DNA of 64,000 nucleotides from CAZHJK01 sp964533275 (lineage in GTDB: Bacteria; Bacillota; Clostridia; Eubacteriales; Garciellaceae). The stretch's first letter is position 1. Each line of letters begins with the position of its first letter. A model generated the notes under the pieces. The model made no database searches, was not told the DNA's origin, and worked only from the letters and a program-made list of their open reading frames with translations. The stretch lies in NCBI GenBank assembly GCA_964533275.1, contig CAZHJK010000008.1, forward strand, positions 1-64,000, read 5' to 3'. A program made the position numbers and the translations under genes. Shown one piece after another: positions 18,144-26,468 of the stretch.

Positions 18144-18192
18144 AAAAAATCCTTCTTTTTAAAAGAAATATTTTTAAAAAGATGGATTTTTT
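18144..18192 (-). terminator. Terminator after lgt
   Basis: Long AT-rich hairpin: 9-bp AAAAAATCC/GGATTTTTT outer stem, one mismatch, then a 7-bp inner stem, followed on the minus strand by a T-rich run. It separates lgt from the mraZ operon. Confidence 0.75.
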
Positions 18193-18324
18193 ATAAAATA
18201 ACTTATCTGTATTATAAAAATGCGATTGCAAGGGCATATCACCAGTTATTTCATGTATATGCTCAAGTTAGAATCTCTAGAAGGATAGTTTAGGTTTATC
18301 TAGAATAAGTATTAAACTGCTCTT

Positions 18325-19071
18325 TTAAATATCAGCTCGTTTTTTTAAATATCTAAATACAATAATACCTAAAACTATCGTTAAAATGCTTACTAATTGT
18401 GCAACTCTCATGCCTAAAAACATTAAACTATCTGTCCTTAAGCCCTCAACGAAAAACCTTCCAATTGAATAAACTATTGCATATATTAAAAAAATCTCAC
18501 CGTCTACCTTTTTCCTTTTACCAAACCATAAAAGGATTAAAAAAAGAGCAAAATTCCACAGGGATTCATATAAAAAAGTGGGATGCACTTGTATAAGTCC
18601 TTTAACTGGATCATTAACAGTAAGTGCCCAAGGTAAATTAGTTTCTCTTCCATATGCTTCTTGATTAAAAAAGTTGCCCCATCTGCCAATTGCTTGACCC
18701 AGAATTAAACTAGGCGCAATAAAATCAGCAAGTTTCCAAAATGGTAGGTTTTTTTTCTTAGTATATATAAAAGCAGCAATAGCACCAGCAATTACTGCAC
18801 CATGTATCGCTAATCCTCCATGCCAAATTTTATATATTTCACTTAAATTACTAGAGTAATAATCCCATTTGAAAATTACATAATACAGTCTTGCTCCAAT
18901 TATTGCTGCAGGCACTACTATAAAAACTAAATCTAATATTTTTTCTGGGTCATAATTGTTTTTCTTAGCTAATTGCATTGCTAATAGTAAGCCTAGCAAT
19001 ATACTTCCAGACATTAAAAGTCCATACCATCTTAATTCAAAACCAAATATTTCAAAAGCTATCGGACCCAC
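18325..19071 (-). CDS. lgt: Prolipoprotein diacylglyceryl transferase
   Basis: Membrane enzyme that transfers diacylglycerol from phosphatidylglycerol to the lipobox cysteine of prelipoproteins. 248 aa with about seven membrane segments. Signature motifs: RWYGLLM near residue 14, HGGLAIHGAVIAG near 84 and the family signature GRWGNFFNQEAYG near 130 with its essential Arg/Asn residues; HPTFLYES near 163. Start is GTG behind AGGGAGAG. It has its own promoter and terminator, so it is a single-gene unit between pduL and mraZ. Confidence 0.97.
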   Translation of the reverse strand: MGPIAFEIFGFELRWYGLLMSGSILLGLLLAMQLAKKNNYDPEKILDLVFIVVPAAIIGARLYYVIFKWDYYSSNLSEIYKIWHGGLAIHGAVIAGAIAAFIYTKKKNLPFWKLADFIAPSLILGQAIGRWGNFFNQEAYGRETNLPWALTVNDPVKGLIQVHPTFLYESLWNFALFLILLWFGKRKKVDGEIFLIYAIVYSIGRFFVEGLRTDSLMFLGMRVAQLVSILTIVLGIIVFRYLKKRADI

Positions 19072-19108
19072 TTAAATCTCTCCCTTGATGAATTTATTAA
19101 TATTTACT

Positions 19109-19137
19109 ATTATATTTCTATTTTATAAATGTTTCAA
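19109..19137 (-). promoter_or_regulatory. Sigma-A promoter of lgt
   Basis: TTGAAA (19132-19137), 17-bp spacer, TATAAT (19109-19114), about 40 bases before the lgt start. Confidence 0.75.
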
Positions 19138-19145
19138 GCATATAT

Positions 19146-19190
19146 AAGCAATAAATAAAGGGCGAAAGAAGTTCGCCCTTATTATTGCTT
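19146..19190 (-). terminator. Terminator after pduL
   Basis: Strong 9-bp AAGGGCGAA/TTCGCCCTT stem (19158-19180, 5-base loop) nested in an outer AAGCAATAA/TTATTGCTT stem. Confidence 0.88.
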
Positions 19191-19223
19191 AAGTATTTTT
19201 AATCATATAATATGTTGCTATTC

Positions 19224-19796
19224 TTATTTAATTAATTCCACCATTTGTCCATTTTTAACTCCTGCTGCATTACCTTCTTCTACATCAACATGCATTTCTA
19301 AAGCATAAGCAGGATTAACTCTTAATAAAACATTTTCAAAAATCAATCCTCTAGGTCCTCCTACTTTAACATTTACAATATCCTTATCTTTTACACCAAA
19401 TTTTTCTGCATCATCAGTATACATATGAATATGTCTTGCCGCAACTATAATGCCTTTGTCTATTTTAACTTCACCCTTAGGACCAACAATTTTTGCTCCA
19501 GGGGTATCATCAACTTTTCCTGAATCTCTTATTGGTGCTTTTACTCCCAATTTAAAACCGTCTGATATTGAAATTTCAATCTGAGTTTCTGGTCTAACTG
19601 GGCCAAGTATTCTTACCCCTTTTAAAGTTCCCTTAGGTCCTATTATGTCCACCTTTTCTTCACAAGCATATTGTCCTGGTTGAGATAAATCCTTAGTTTT
19701 TGTCAATTCATATCCTTTACCAAATAAAATTTCTAAATGCTCCTTACTTACATGTAGATGCTTATTTGATAATGCAATTGGTATCATATTTTCCAA
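19224..19796 (-). CDS. pduL: Phosphate propanoyltransferase (PduL family)
   Basis: Phosphotransacylase converting acyl-CoA and phosphate to acyl phosphate, unrelated to Pta. 190 aa made of the two PduL half-barrels. Zinc-ligand histidine motifs appear in each half: SNKHLHVS near residue 10 and AARHIHMYTDD near 118. No microcompartment-targeting extension or shell-protein neighbours are visible, so it more likely works in general acetate or propionate metabolism than in a compartment. It stands alone between spo0A and lgt with its own terminator. Confidence 0.93.
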   Translation of the reverse strand: MENMIPIALSNKHLHVSKEHLEILFGKGYELTKTKDLSQPGQYACEEKVDIIGPKGTLKGVRILGPVRPETQIEISISDGFKLGVKAPIRDSGKVDDTPGAKIVGPKGEVKIDKGIIVAARHIHMYTDDAEKFGVKDKDIVNVKVGGPRGLIFENVLLRVNPAYALEMHVDVEEGNAAGVKNGQMVELIK

Positions 19797-19886
19797 AACT
19801 ATTCCTCCTTATAAAATATATTAATTACTATTTATTTTAACATATATTTAACTTTAATTGTGATAAATAATACAATCCTATTTATA

Positions 19887-20699
19887 TTATTCAATATATG
19901 CATCTAAACGAAGCTTATCAGCTATCATTGCTATAAATTCACTATTAGTAGGTTTTCCTTTTTCGTTATTAATAGTATACCCAAAAAGTGAATTTATGGT
20001 ATCCACTTTTCCTCTACCCCAAGCTACCTCTATGGCATGACGAATAGCTCTTTCTACCCTGCTTGATGTTGTATTATATTTCTTAGCTATAGAAGGATAT
20101 AATTCTTTTGTTACAGCACTTAACAAATCTATATTTCCTATTACCATACCAATAGCTTCTCTTAAGTATATATAACCCTTAATATGAGCTGGCACTCCTA
20201 TTTCATGTATTATATTAGTAATTAGAGCTTCAGTATTATTATTTTTACTAACTTTATTAATTGAAATATAGGGCGTATTGTTAATGTTCAAATGCCCTCT
20301 TTGATTTTCTTGTGTAGTATCCTTATTATCCATTAATTGTCTTATTCTTTTTATAAATACATCCATGTCGAATGGTTTAACTACATAATAATCTGCACCA
20401 GCCTCTATTGCTCTTTGAGTAATTTTATCCTGACCTACTGCTGATAGTACAATTACTTTAGGTTTTTTTTGCAAGTTAATTGTGTTTAACTTTTCTAAAA
20501 CCCCTAATCCATCTAGAATAGGCATTATTATATCTAAAACCAATATATCAGCTTGAACCTTTTCTAAAAGTTCGATAGCTTCCAACCCATCCTTTGCAAT
20601 ACCCACAACCTCCATATCTTCTTGTTGTCCTAGAAATTCACTTAAAATGTTGCTAAAATCTCTATTATCATCTGCAATAGCTATTTTTATATTTTCCAT
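19887..20699 (-). CDS. spo0A: Sporulation response regulator Spo0A
   Basis: Master regulator of sporulation entry, activated by phosphorelay or direct kinase phosphorylation. 270 aa. The receiver domain shows the acidic pair in IAIADDNRDF, phospho-acceptor Asp in VLDIIMPILDG near residue 55 and the Lys in VVKPFD near 107. The C-terminal Spo0A DNA-binding domain includes KKYNTTSSRVERAIRHAIEVAW. The reading frame stays open 57 bases further upstream, but the ATG at 20699 follows AGGGGGGG, which decides the start. A sigma-H-type promoter lies 47 bases before it. Confidence 0.98.
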   Translation of the reverse strand: MENIKIAIADDNRDFSNILSEFLGQQEDMEVVGIAKDGLEAIELLEKVQADILVLDIIMPILDGLGVLEKLNTINLQKKPKVIVLSAVGQDKITQRAIEAGADYYVVKPFDMDVFIKRIRQLMDNKDTTQENQRGHLNINNTPYISINKVSKNNNTEALITNIIHEIGVPAHIKGYIYLREAIGMVIGNIDLLSAVTKELYPSIAKKYNTTSSRVERAIRHAIEVAWGRGKVDTINSLFGYTINNEKGKPTNSEFIAMIADKLRLDAYIE

Positions 20700-20745
20700 T
20701 TCAACCCCCCCTTTTTTATTCTTGATTTTGTAATCTTTTTTTAAA

Positions 20746-20774
20746 ATATTCGACAATTAATAATTATCTCCTTC
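20746..20774 (-). promoter_or_regulatory. Sigma-H-type promoter of spo0A
   Basis: GAAGGAGAT (20766-20774), 11-bp spacer, GTCGAATAT (20746-20754) matches the sigma-H consensus RNAGGAWWW-N11/12-RNNGAATWW at 17 of 18 positions. The -10 also contains TGTCGAA, a perfect 0A box, so Spo0A~P could bind the same spot. B. subtilis spo0A is likewise read from a sigma-H promoter (Ps). Confidence 0.75.
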
Positions 20775-20841
20775 ATATTTTGAAATTTTTTCTATTTTTA
20801 TATGTTAAATGTCATTAAAGGAAATATTTATAATTTTTTAC

Positions 20842-20873
20842 AAAAAGAGAACCCCAAAATGGATTCTCTCTTT
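20842..20873 (-). terminator. Terminator after spoIVB
   Basis: Imperfect hairpin of an AAAGAGAGAA arm against TTCTCTTT with CC/GG at the tip, followed by TTTTTG on the minus strand, immediately after spoIVB. Confidence 0.75.
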
Positions 20874-20883
20874 AGTATTAGTA

Positions 20884-22182
20884 TTACTCCATTAAATTAA
20901 TATTTGCTTCCTCAAGCATCCATTCTATAAATATTCCATAGCCTTTGGTTGGATCATTTACAAATACATGGGTAACTGAACCTACAATTTTATTATCTTG
21001 AATAATGGGACTGCCACTCATTCCTTGCACTATTCCTCCTGTTTTTTCTAATAGTTTAGGATCTGTTACTTTTATAATCATACTTTTACCAGATTTTCTA
21101 GATTGATTAACTATTTTTTCTATTTCAATATCAAACTCTTCAACAACATCTTCTTCAACTGTTGCTAATATTTTTGCAGAACCTTCTTTTATATGCTGTT
21201 GTAAACCTATAGAAAGTGGTTTACTTATTTTACTATTAATTATTTTATTATAGGTTGTTCCATATAAACCATGGGAAGTATTTTTTTCAATATTACCAAT
21301 TATTTTATCCTCATTATAAAATATTCCACGAATTTCTCCTGGTTTTCCTTTTTGTCCATGTAATACTGAACCCACCTTGGCTGATACTATTTCACCATTA
21401 TTTACTGGCATAATTATACCTGTGGTAACATCAGTAATAGCATGCCCTAATGCACCGTATTTATTGGATTCTTCATGATAAAAAGTTAATGTGCCTACTC
21501 CTGCGGTATTATCTCTTACCCATAACCCAATTTTATACTTTCCATCTTCATTATCTTTAACAGGTTTAATAGTTACATTTTCCCATTTATCTTTTCTTTT
21601 TAACTCTAATTCAACAGGTGCATTATTAATATTATTAATAATACTTGATACATCCTCTGCTGAATTAACTCTTCTACCATTTATTCTATACAATATATCT
21701 CCAACATTAACATTTGCATCCAATCCTGGTGAATAAATTTCATTATCTTCACCTATAATTTCTGATAAACCTACCACTATTACTCCTTCAGTTTTAAGTT
21801 TTACTCCTATTGATTGTCCTCCCGGATACAATTTTACATCTGGAAGTACTTTCACTTTCATTGATCTTATTGGTAAAAAACCAAATACTTTAATTTGAAG
21901 ATCAATCTCTCCAATTTCACTCGATAATAATTTTATAGGTTCATTTAGATTTATATCATATTTATTTTGCTTTAGACCATTAACTTCCATAATAGTATTT
22001 TCTTTTGTTATAGCATTTAATTGTAAAGGAATATTAAAATCTAATGTTCTCTGTTCCCCTTGTAAAACATATAACTCCTTAGGAAAATTAACTATATCTT
22101 GAAAGGAATCATTAAAGCTAATTGACAGTAATAGTATAATTAGAAAAATCCCAATTGATTTTTTTATATTAAAATTTTTCAA
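20884..22182 (-). CDS. spoIVB: SpoIVB peptidase
   Basis: Forespore-secreted serine peptidase (family S55) that signals across the outer forespore membrane, cleaving the SpoIVFA-type inhibitor so that pro-sigma-K can be processed. An N-terminal membrane/signal segment (about residues 7-20) is followed by a PDZ domain (IYSPGLDANVNVGDILYRIN region) and the S55 domain. The domain carries the catalytic His in GALGHAITDV and Ser in GGIVQGMSGSPII. I take the TTG at 22182, preceded by AGGAGAG, rather than the in-frame TTG at 22212 that lies before that ribosome-binding site. 432 aa. Confidence 0.95.
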   Translation of the reverse strand: MKNFNIKKSIGIFLIILLLSISFNDSFQDIVNFPKELYVLQGEQRTLDFNIPLQLNAITKENTIMEVNGLKQNKYDINLNEPIKLLSSEIGEIDLQIKVFGFLPIRSMKVKVLPDVKLYPGGQSIGVKLKTEGVIVVGLSEIIGEDNEIYSPGLDANVNVGDILYRINGRRVNSAEDVSSIINNINNAPVELELKRKDKWENVTIKPVKDNEDGKYKIGLWVRDNTAGVGTLTFYHEESNKYGALGHAITDVTTGIIMPVNNGEIVSAKVGSVLHGQKGKPGEIRGIFYNEDKIIGNIEKNTSHGLYGTTYNKIINSKISKPLSIGLQQHIKEGSAKILATVEEDVVEEFDIEIEKIVNQSRKSGKSMIIKVTDPKLLEKTGGIVQGMSGSPIIQDNKIVGSVTHVFVNDPTKGYGIFIEWMLEEANINLME

Positions 22183-22218
22183 GAAATTCACTCTCCTAAA
22201 TTGATTATTCAACTATAA

Positions 22219-22240
22219 TCAATACATAATCACCTCCTTA
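22219..22240 (-). promoter_or_regulatory. Ideal Shine-Dalgarno with two-codon mini-ORF before spoIVB
   Basis: TAAGGAGGTGATT, fully complementary to the 16S rRNA 3' end, precedes ATG TAT TGA (22219-22227). Termination occurs about 36 bases before the spoIVB start. It could load ribosomes for spoIVB or be a relic; function unproven. Confidence 0.4.
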
Positions 22241-22414
22241 GATAATATAAAACCCTAATACGACGGTTAAAAAATTAAAAAATTTAATCTATTATTATTT
22301 TACCTTTTAGACAAATTGATATTCTAATTTATAAGTTTAATTATTTCCATGAATTATTTATAATCTATTTCTCTTCTTCTATATATATATTTTATTTCTA
22401 ATTTTTTACAAAAA

Positions 22415-22435
22415 AAATAGGATATAATCCTATTT
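22415..22435 (-). terminator. Terminator after recN
   Basis: AAATAGGAT/ATCCTATTT stem with a 3-base loop overlapping the recN stop codon, followed by TTTTT on the minus strand. Confidence 0.85.
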
Positions 22436-24146
22436 AATAATTTTTTTTAATTTCTTCTGCCATATCTAACATTTCCTTAGCATGACTTATTGTAAGGTCT
22501 GTTAGAGTTGCACCCCCAAGCATCCGTGCCAATTCTTCTGTTCTTCCCTTACTGTTAAGAAATTTAATATTAGTATATGTATGATTGTTTTTAACTTCTT
22601 TTTCTATTAAATAATGGGCATCTGCCATTGATGCAATTTGTGGAAGATGTGTGATACATATAGTTTGATAGGATTTAGATATATATTCCATCTTTTCAGC
22701 AACGACTTGTGCTGTTCTACCACTTATTCCTGTATCTATTTCATCAAATATTAGAGAATCTATATTGTCAGCATCTGCTAGAATTGTTTTAAGTGCTAAC
22801 ATTATTCTTGCAATTTCTCCTCCAGAGGCAATTTTAGCAAGAGGACGAAGATCTTGTCCAAGATTTGTTGATATAAGAAATTCTACTCTGTCAATTCCAT
22901 TAATACTAGAATATTCTTCAGAATTTTGAATATCAACTTTAAATTTTATTTTTTTCATTCCTAAATCTTGAAGCTCTTTTATTATTTTCTTTTCTAATTT
23001 TCTAGCAATAACTAATCTTATTTTAGACAGTTCATTTGCAGCTTTTAAATATAATTGCCAATTGTTTTCAATTTCAATTTTTAGTTTTTCTATTTCTTCA
23101 TTTTTATTTTCTATTTTAAACAATTTTGTTTTTATATTTTCCTTATAATTTAAAATATCTTCTATACTTTCTCCGTATTTCCTTTTTAAAAGGTTTATGT
23201 TATTTAACCTTTTTTCAATTTGATCAATCTCCATTGAGTTAAATTCTACACTCTCATTGTAATCTCTTAAAACGAATCCAGCATCTTCAATTAATAATAT
23301 AGCACTATTAATTTGTTCATATATATTCTTCATTGTTGGATCAATAGAGGAAATATTATTTAAACAATTTAATGTTTTACTAAGTTGATCATAAATTGAG
23401 GCTTGAACTTCATTTCCTACATATAATAATTCATAAGCTTCTTTTGAATTCTGAAAAAGCTTTTCAGAATGAATTAATATCTGCCTTCTATTCTCTAATT
23501 CATTCTCTTCTTGAGTATTTTGTAATTTTCCTTGATTTATTTCTTCTAATTGAAACTTTAATAGATCCTTTTCTCTTTCTATTTCCATCTCATCTCTAAT
23601 TAATTCATTTAGGGAGCGTTGGCTAGATTTATATTTATTAAATTGTTCTTTAGTGATATTTAATAACTTTTCTATTTGTGAACCGCCATATGAATCTAGT
23701 AGTCCAATATGCATTTCCCAATGTAGTAATGATTGATGCTCATGTTGCCCATGAATATCTATTAATAATTCACTCAGTTGTTTCATTATACTTAATGTAA
23801 CCATTCTTCCATTAACTCTACAAGTATTTTTCCCAGAGGATAAAACCTCTCGTGACATTATAATTGAGGAGTCTTCTTCTATATCAATTCCGTTTTCTTT
23901 AAGAATCATATTTATATGGTCTTTATTCTTAGTGGAGGTACAAAAAAGTGCTTCTACAATCATTCTATCTTGCCCCTGGCGTATATTATCTCTACTAGCT
24001 CTTTGACCTAATACTAAACCAAGAGCATCAATGATTATTGATTTTCCTGCACCTGTTTCACCTGTTAGTATATTTAATCCTTTATTAAATTCTATATTTA
24101 ATGAATCAATTAAAGCAAAATTAAATATGCTTAATTCCAGAAGCAT
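22434..24146 (-). CDS. recN: DNA repair protein RecN
   Basis: SMC-like ATPase acting early in double-strand-break repair on nucleoid-associated DNA. 570 aa. Walker A GETGAGKSIIIDAL near residue 29, two coiled-coil arms (about 155-220 and 290-370), ABC signature ASGGEIARIMLALK near 435 and Walker B SLIFDEIDTGISG near 460. ATG start behind GGGGGG. It is the last gene of nadK-argR-recN, a conserved trio in Bacillota, and is closed by a hairpin at its stop. Confidence 0.97.
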   Translation of the reverse strand: MLLELSIFNFALIDSLNIEFNKGLNILTGETGAGKSIIIDALGLVLGQRASRDNIRQGQDRMIVEALFCTSTKNKDHINMILKENGIDIEEDSSIIMSREVLSSGKNTCRVNGRMVTLSIMKQLSELLIDIHGQHEHQSLLHWEMHIGLLDSYGGSQIEKLLNITKEQFNKYKSSQRSLNELIRDEMEIEREKDLLKFQLEEINQGKLQNTQEENELENRRQILIHSEKLFQNSKEAYELLYVGNEVQASIYDQLSKTLNCLNNISSIDPTMKNIYEQINSAILLIEDAGFVLRDYNESVEFNSMEIDQIEKRLNNINLLKRKYGESIEDILNYKENIKTKLFKIENKNEEIEKLKIEIENNWQLYLKAANELSKIRLVIARKLEKKIIKELQDLGMKKIKFKVDIQNSEEYSSINGIDRVEFLISTNLGQDLRPLAKIASGGEIARIMLALKTILADADNIDSLIFDEIDTGISGRTAQVVAEKMEYISKSYQTICITHLPQIASMADAHYLIEKEVKNNHTYTNIKFLNSKGRTEELARMLGGATLTDLTISHAKEMLDMAEEIKKNY

Positions 24147-24170
24147 ACTAACAATCCCCCCTAATGAAAA

Positions 24171-24620
24171 CTATTTTGTAAGCTTTCTAAATCTCTTAAC
24201 AATATCTTCAATTAATTCTGCTCTCTTTATTAAGACAAATATAGTGTCATCTCCTGCTACACATCCTACAATTTCATTCCAATCTAAGGCATCAATTGCT
24301 ACAGAAGCAGCTGAAGCTGTTCCAGATAAGGTTTTAATTACTATAGTATTCCCTGCATAATCAATGTAGGTTACAGATTCCTTAAAAACCTTTACAATCC
24401 TATCATTTATATTAGATTCTGTAGATCTAAATGAAGCATACCTATATTTACCACTTTCAGACATGACCTTAATTAGCCTTAATTCCTTAATATCTCTTGA
24501 AACTGTAGCTTGTGTTACATTAATGCCAGCATTCCTTAATAATACTGCTAATTCTTCTTGTGTCTCAACTTCATTGTTTTCTATAATATCTAAAATCATA
24601 GAATGTCTAGAGATTTTCAC
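24171..24620 (-). CDS. argR: Arginine repressor ArgR/AhrC
   Basis: Hexameric regulator of arginine biosynthesis and catabolism. 149 aa. Winged helix-turn-helix in the N-terminal half (ETQEELAVLLRN, then TQATVSRDIKELRL), and the C-terminal oligomerisation and L-arginine-binding domain with GTASAASVAIDAL and VGCVAGDDTIFV, where the Asp pair contacts arginine. Start is GTG behind AGGAGG. Located between nadK and recN as usual; it would control targets elsewhere. Confidence 0.97.
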   Translation of the reverse strand: MKISRHSMILDIIENNEVETQEELAVLLRNAGINVTQATVSRDIKELRLIKVMSESGKYRYASFRSTESNINDRIVKVFKESVTYIDYAGNTIVIKTLSGTASAASVAIDALDWNEIVGCVAGDDTIFVLIKRAELIEDIVKRFRKLTK

Positions 24621-24634
24621 ACATTAATCCTCCT

Positions 24635-25519
24635 TTAAAGTTGATCATGATTATTATTATTTATTACGCTTCTTTCAGCTAATTTTTTACGCAACACATC
24701 ATAAAATGTCCTATTGTTAAGCTTTACAAAATTCGCATGAAAATCAGCTTTATTAACTATAATACTATCTCCTCCTTTTAATTTATACCCTTGTTGACCA
24801 TCTATTGTCAATACAATTTCATTATTATCTCCCTCTATCTCTATGCTAACTTTTTCCTTATCTGAGACAATTACTGATCTTGCATGTAGTGTATGGGGAG
24901 AAATTGGAGTAATAATTAATAAATTATTTTTAGGATTAACAATAGGACCTCCAGCAGAAAGAGAATATGCAGTAGAACCAGTTGGGCTAGATATTATTAA
25001 TCCATCAGCAGGGTATGTATCTAGATATTTATCATCTACATATGTTTTTAAACGAACTATCCTTGCAAAGGCACCCTTTGTTATAACAACATCATTTAAA
25101 GCATAAAAAGTATCTACCTGTACATTGTTATTCACTATAACCGCTTCTAACATCATCCTTTTTTCTATAGTATATTCACCTGCTATAATCTTTTCCATTG
25201 CTGAGTATAAATCATTTATTTCTACTTCAGTTAAAAAACCTAATCTACCAAGATTAACGCCTAGTATAGGTGTACCAAACCAGCCTACTCTCCTTGCAAC
25301 ACCTAGAAGAGTTCCATCTCCACCTAGAACAATTATAAAATCTGCCTCTTTATACATTTTATAGCTCTTATAAGCTAAATCGTTTCTATTCACCTTTTCT
25401 GCTTCTACTTCATTTAATAATACCTGTCCATTATTTTCTTCAATCCATTCTATTATTTTTTTAGTTAATTGCATATCCTTATCTTTAGTAAAGTTTGGTA
25501 TAATACCGATTTTTTTCAT
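24635..25519 (-). CDS. nadK: NAD kinase
   Basis: Phosphorylates NAD to NADP, the only route to NADP. 294 aa. Motifs: GGDGTLLGVAR near residue 65, NLGRLGFLTEV near 90, ALNDVVITKG near 142 and DGLIISSPTGSTAYSLSAGGP near 176, all from the NAD-binding core. ATG start behind GGCGGTG. A near-perfect sigma-H promoter lies just upstream, which suggests that this gene with argR and recN is raised at the onset of sporulation or stationary phase. Confidence 0.97.
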   Translation of the reverse strand: MKKIGIIPNFTKDKDMQLTKKIIEWIEENNGQVLLNEVEAEKVNRNDLAYKSYKMYKEADFIIVLGGDGTLLGVARRVGWFGTPILGVNLGRLGFLTEVEINDLYSAMEKIIAGEYTIEKRMMLEAVIVNNNVQVDTFYALNDVVITKGAFARIVRLKTYVDDKYLDTYPADGLIISSPTGSTAYSLSAGGPIVNPKNNLLIITPISPHTLHARSVIVSDKEKVSIEIEGDNNEIVLTIDGQQGYKLKGGDSIIVNKADFHANFVKLNNRTFYDVLRKKLAERSVINNNNHDQL

Positions 25520-25544
25520 TAAATCACCGCCTATTTCATTTTAC

Positions 25545-25573
25545 TTATTCGACAATTACATAATTATTCCTGC
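25545..25573 (-). promoter_or_regulatory. Sigma-H-type promoter of nadK-argR-recN
   Basis: GCAGGAATA (25565-25573), 11-bp spacer, GTCGAATAA (25545-25553) fits the sigma-H consensus RNAGGAWWW-N11/12-RNNGAATWW at all 18 positions. It shares the AATTGTCGAATA block with the spo0A promoter. It lies 26 bases before the nadK start and after the tlyA terminator. Confidence 0.75.
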
Positions 25574-25611
25574 AAAACTCTACATTTTTATCATTAACAA
25601 AAAATATTAAA

Positions 25612-25629
25612 GTATGCTATATAGCATAC
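25612..25629 (-). terminator. Terminator after tlyA
   Basis: Perfect 18-base palindrome (GTATGCTAT and its complement) directly after tlyA, followed on the minus strand by TTTAATATTTTTT. The absence of an unpaired loop means the tip would open. Confidence 0.65.
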
Positions 25630-25633
25630 ATAA

Positions 25634-26437
25634 TTATCTTAGTTCTATATGGGCTTCCTTTACTATCTTATGAATTTTTTCTTCTATATTAAATAATTCT
25701 CCAACTTGATTTTTACTAATATACGCCAAAAATTCTATGTTTCCCGCTGGTCCTGTTATAGGAGAATAGCTTAGCCCTTTTATAAAAAATCCTATTTTTA
25801 ATACTTCACCCAAAACTTTTTTAATAACATCTATATGTACATTTGGATCAGAAACTACCCCTTTCTTCCCCACCTTTTCTCGCCCAGCCTCAAATTGTGG
25901 TTTAATTAAAGCAATTACCTCACCATTTTCAAGCAAAAGGTTATAAAGATTCTTTAATATAATAGATAAAGAAATAAACGAAACATCTATAGTAGCACCA
26001 TTAACTAGTTCGCCAATCTCCTCATATTTTAAATATCTAAAATTAGTCCTTTCCATTGAGACAACCCTTGGATCCTGTCTTAGCTTCCATGCCAATTGCC
26101 CATAACCTACATCAATAGAATAAACTTTCTTTGCACCATTTTGCAAAAGACAATCTGTAAAACCTCCTGTAGAAGCTCCAATATCCATTATAGTCTTATC
26201 TTTTACATCAAAATCAAATTCTTCAATAGCTTTTTTTAGTTTTAGACCGCCTCTGCTAACATATTCGTTTGCATTGCCTTTAATCTTGATTTCTAAGTTT
26301 TCTTCTACTTTTTCTCCAGGTTTATCCTTAAGATGTCCTTCAACAAAAACTAAACCAGACATGATTGTCGTCTTAGCCCTTTCTCTGCTTTCTGTTAATC
26401 CTTTTTCGTATAAAATAACATCTAATCTTTTTTTCAT
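25634..26437 (-). CDS. tlyA: TlyA family rRNA 2'-O-methyltransferase
   Basis: Predicted ribosomal RNA methyltransferase (family also annotated as hemolysin A or YqxC). 267 aa: N-terminal S4 RNA-binding domain (about residues 3-60, RLDVILYEKGL through KPGEKV) and an FtsJ-like Rossmann domain with SAM-binding DIGASTGGFTDCLLQNG near residue 82 and VSFISLSIIL near 154. In related genomes dxs often lies between ispA and tlyA; here a PAP2-type gene occupies the space and dxs is missing. Confidence 0.95.
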   Translation of the reverse strand: MKKRLDVILYEKGLTESRERAKTTIMSGLVFVEGHLKDKPGEKVEENLEIKIKGNANEYVSRGGLKLKKAIEEFDFDVKDKTIMDIGASTGGFTDCLLQNGAKKVYSIDVGYGQLAWKLRQDPRVVSMERTNFRYLKYEEIGELVNGATIDVSFISLSIILKNLYNLLLENGEVIALIKPQFEAGREKVGKKGVVSDPNVHIDVIKKVLGEVLKIGFFIKGLSYSPITGPAGNIEFLAYISKNQVGELFNIEEKIHKIVKEAHIELR

Positions 26438-26468
26438 TTAGTTTATCTCCATTAAAATTTAATTAAGA

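Noticed and set aside
18042..18293. 83-codon plus-strand frame in the lgt-mraZ gap
   Set aside because: It runs through the MraZ boxes and the lgt terminator and has no family resemblance or ribosome-binding site.
20364..20371. TGTCGAA on the plus strand inside spo0A
   Set aside because: It encodes the conserved KPFDMD segment of the receiver domain, so the match is coincidental.
25548..25554. 0A box before nadK
   Set aside because: The bases are better explained as part of a perfect sigma-H -10; Spo0A binding is not excluded but has no separate support.
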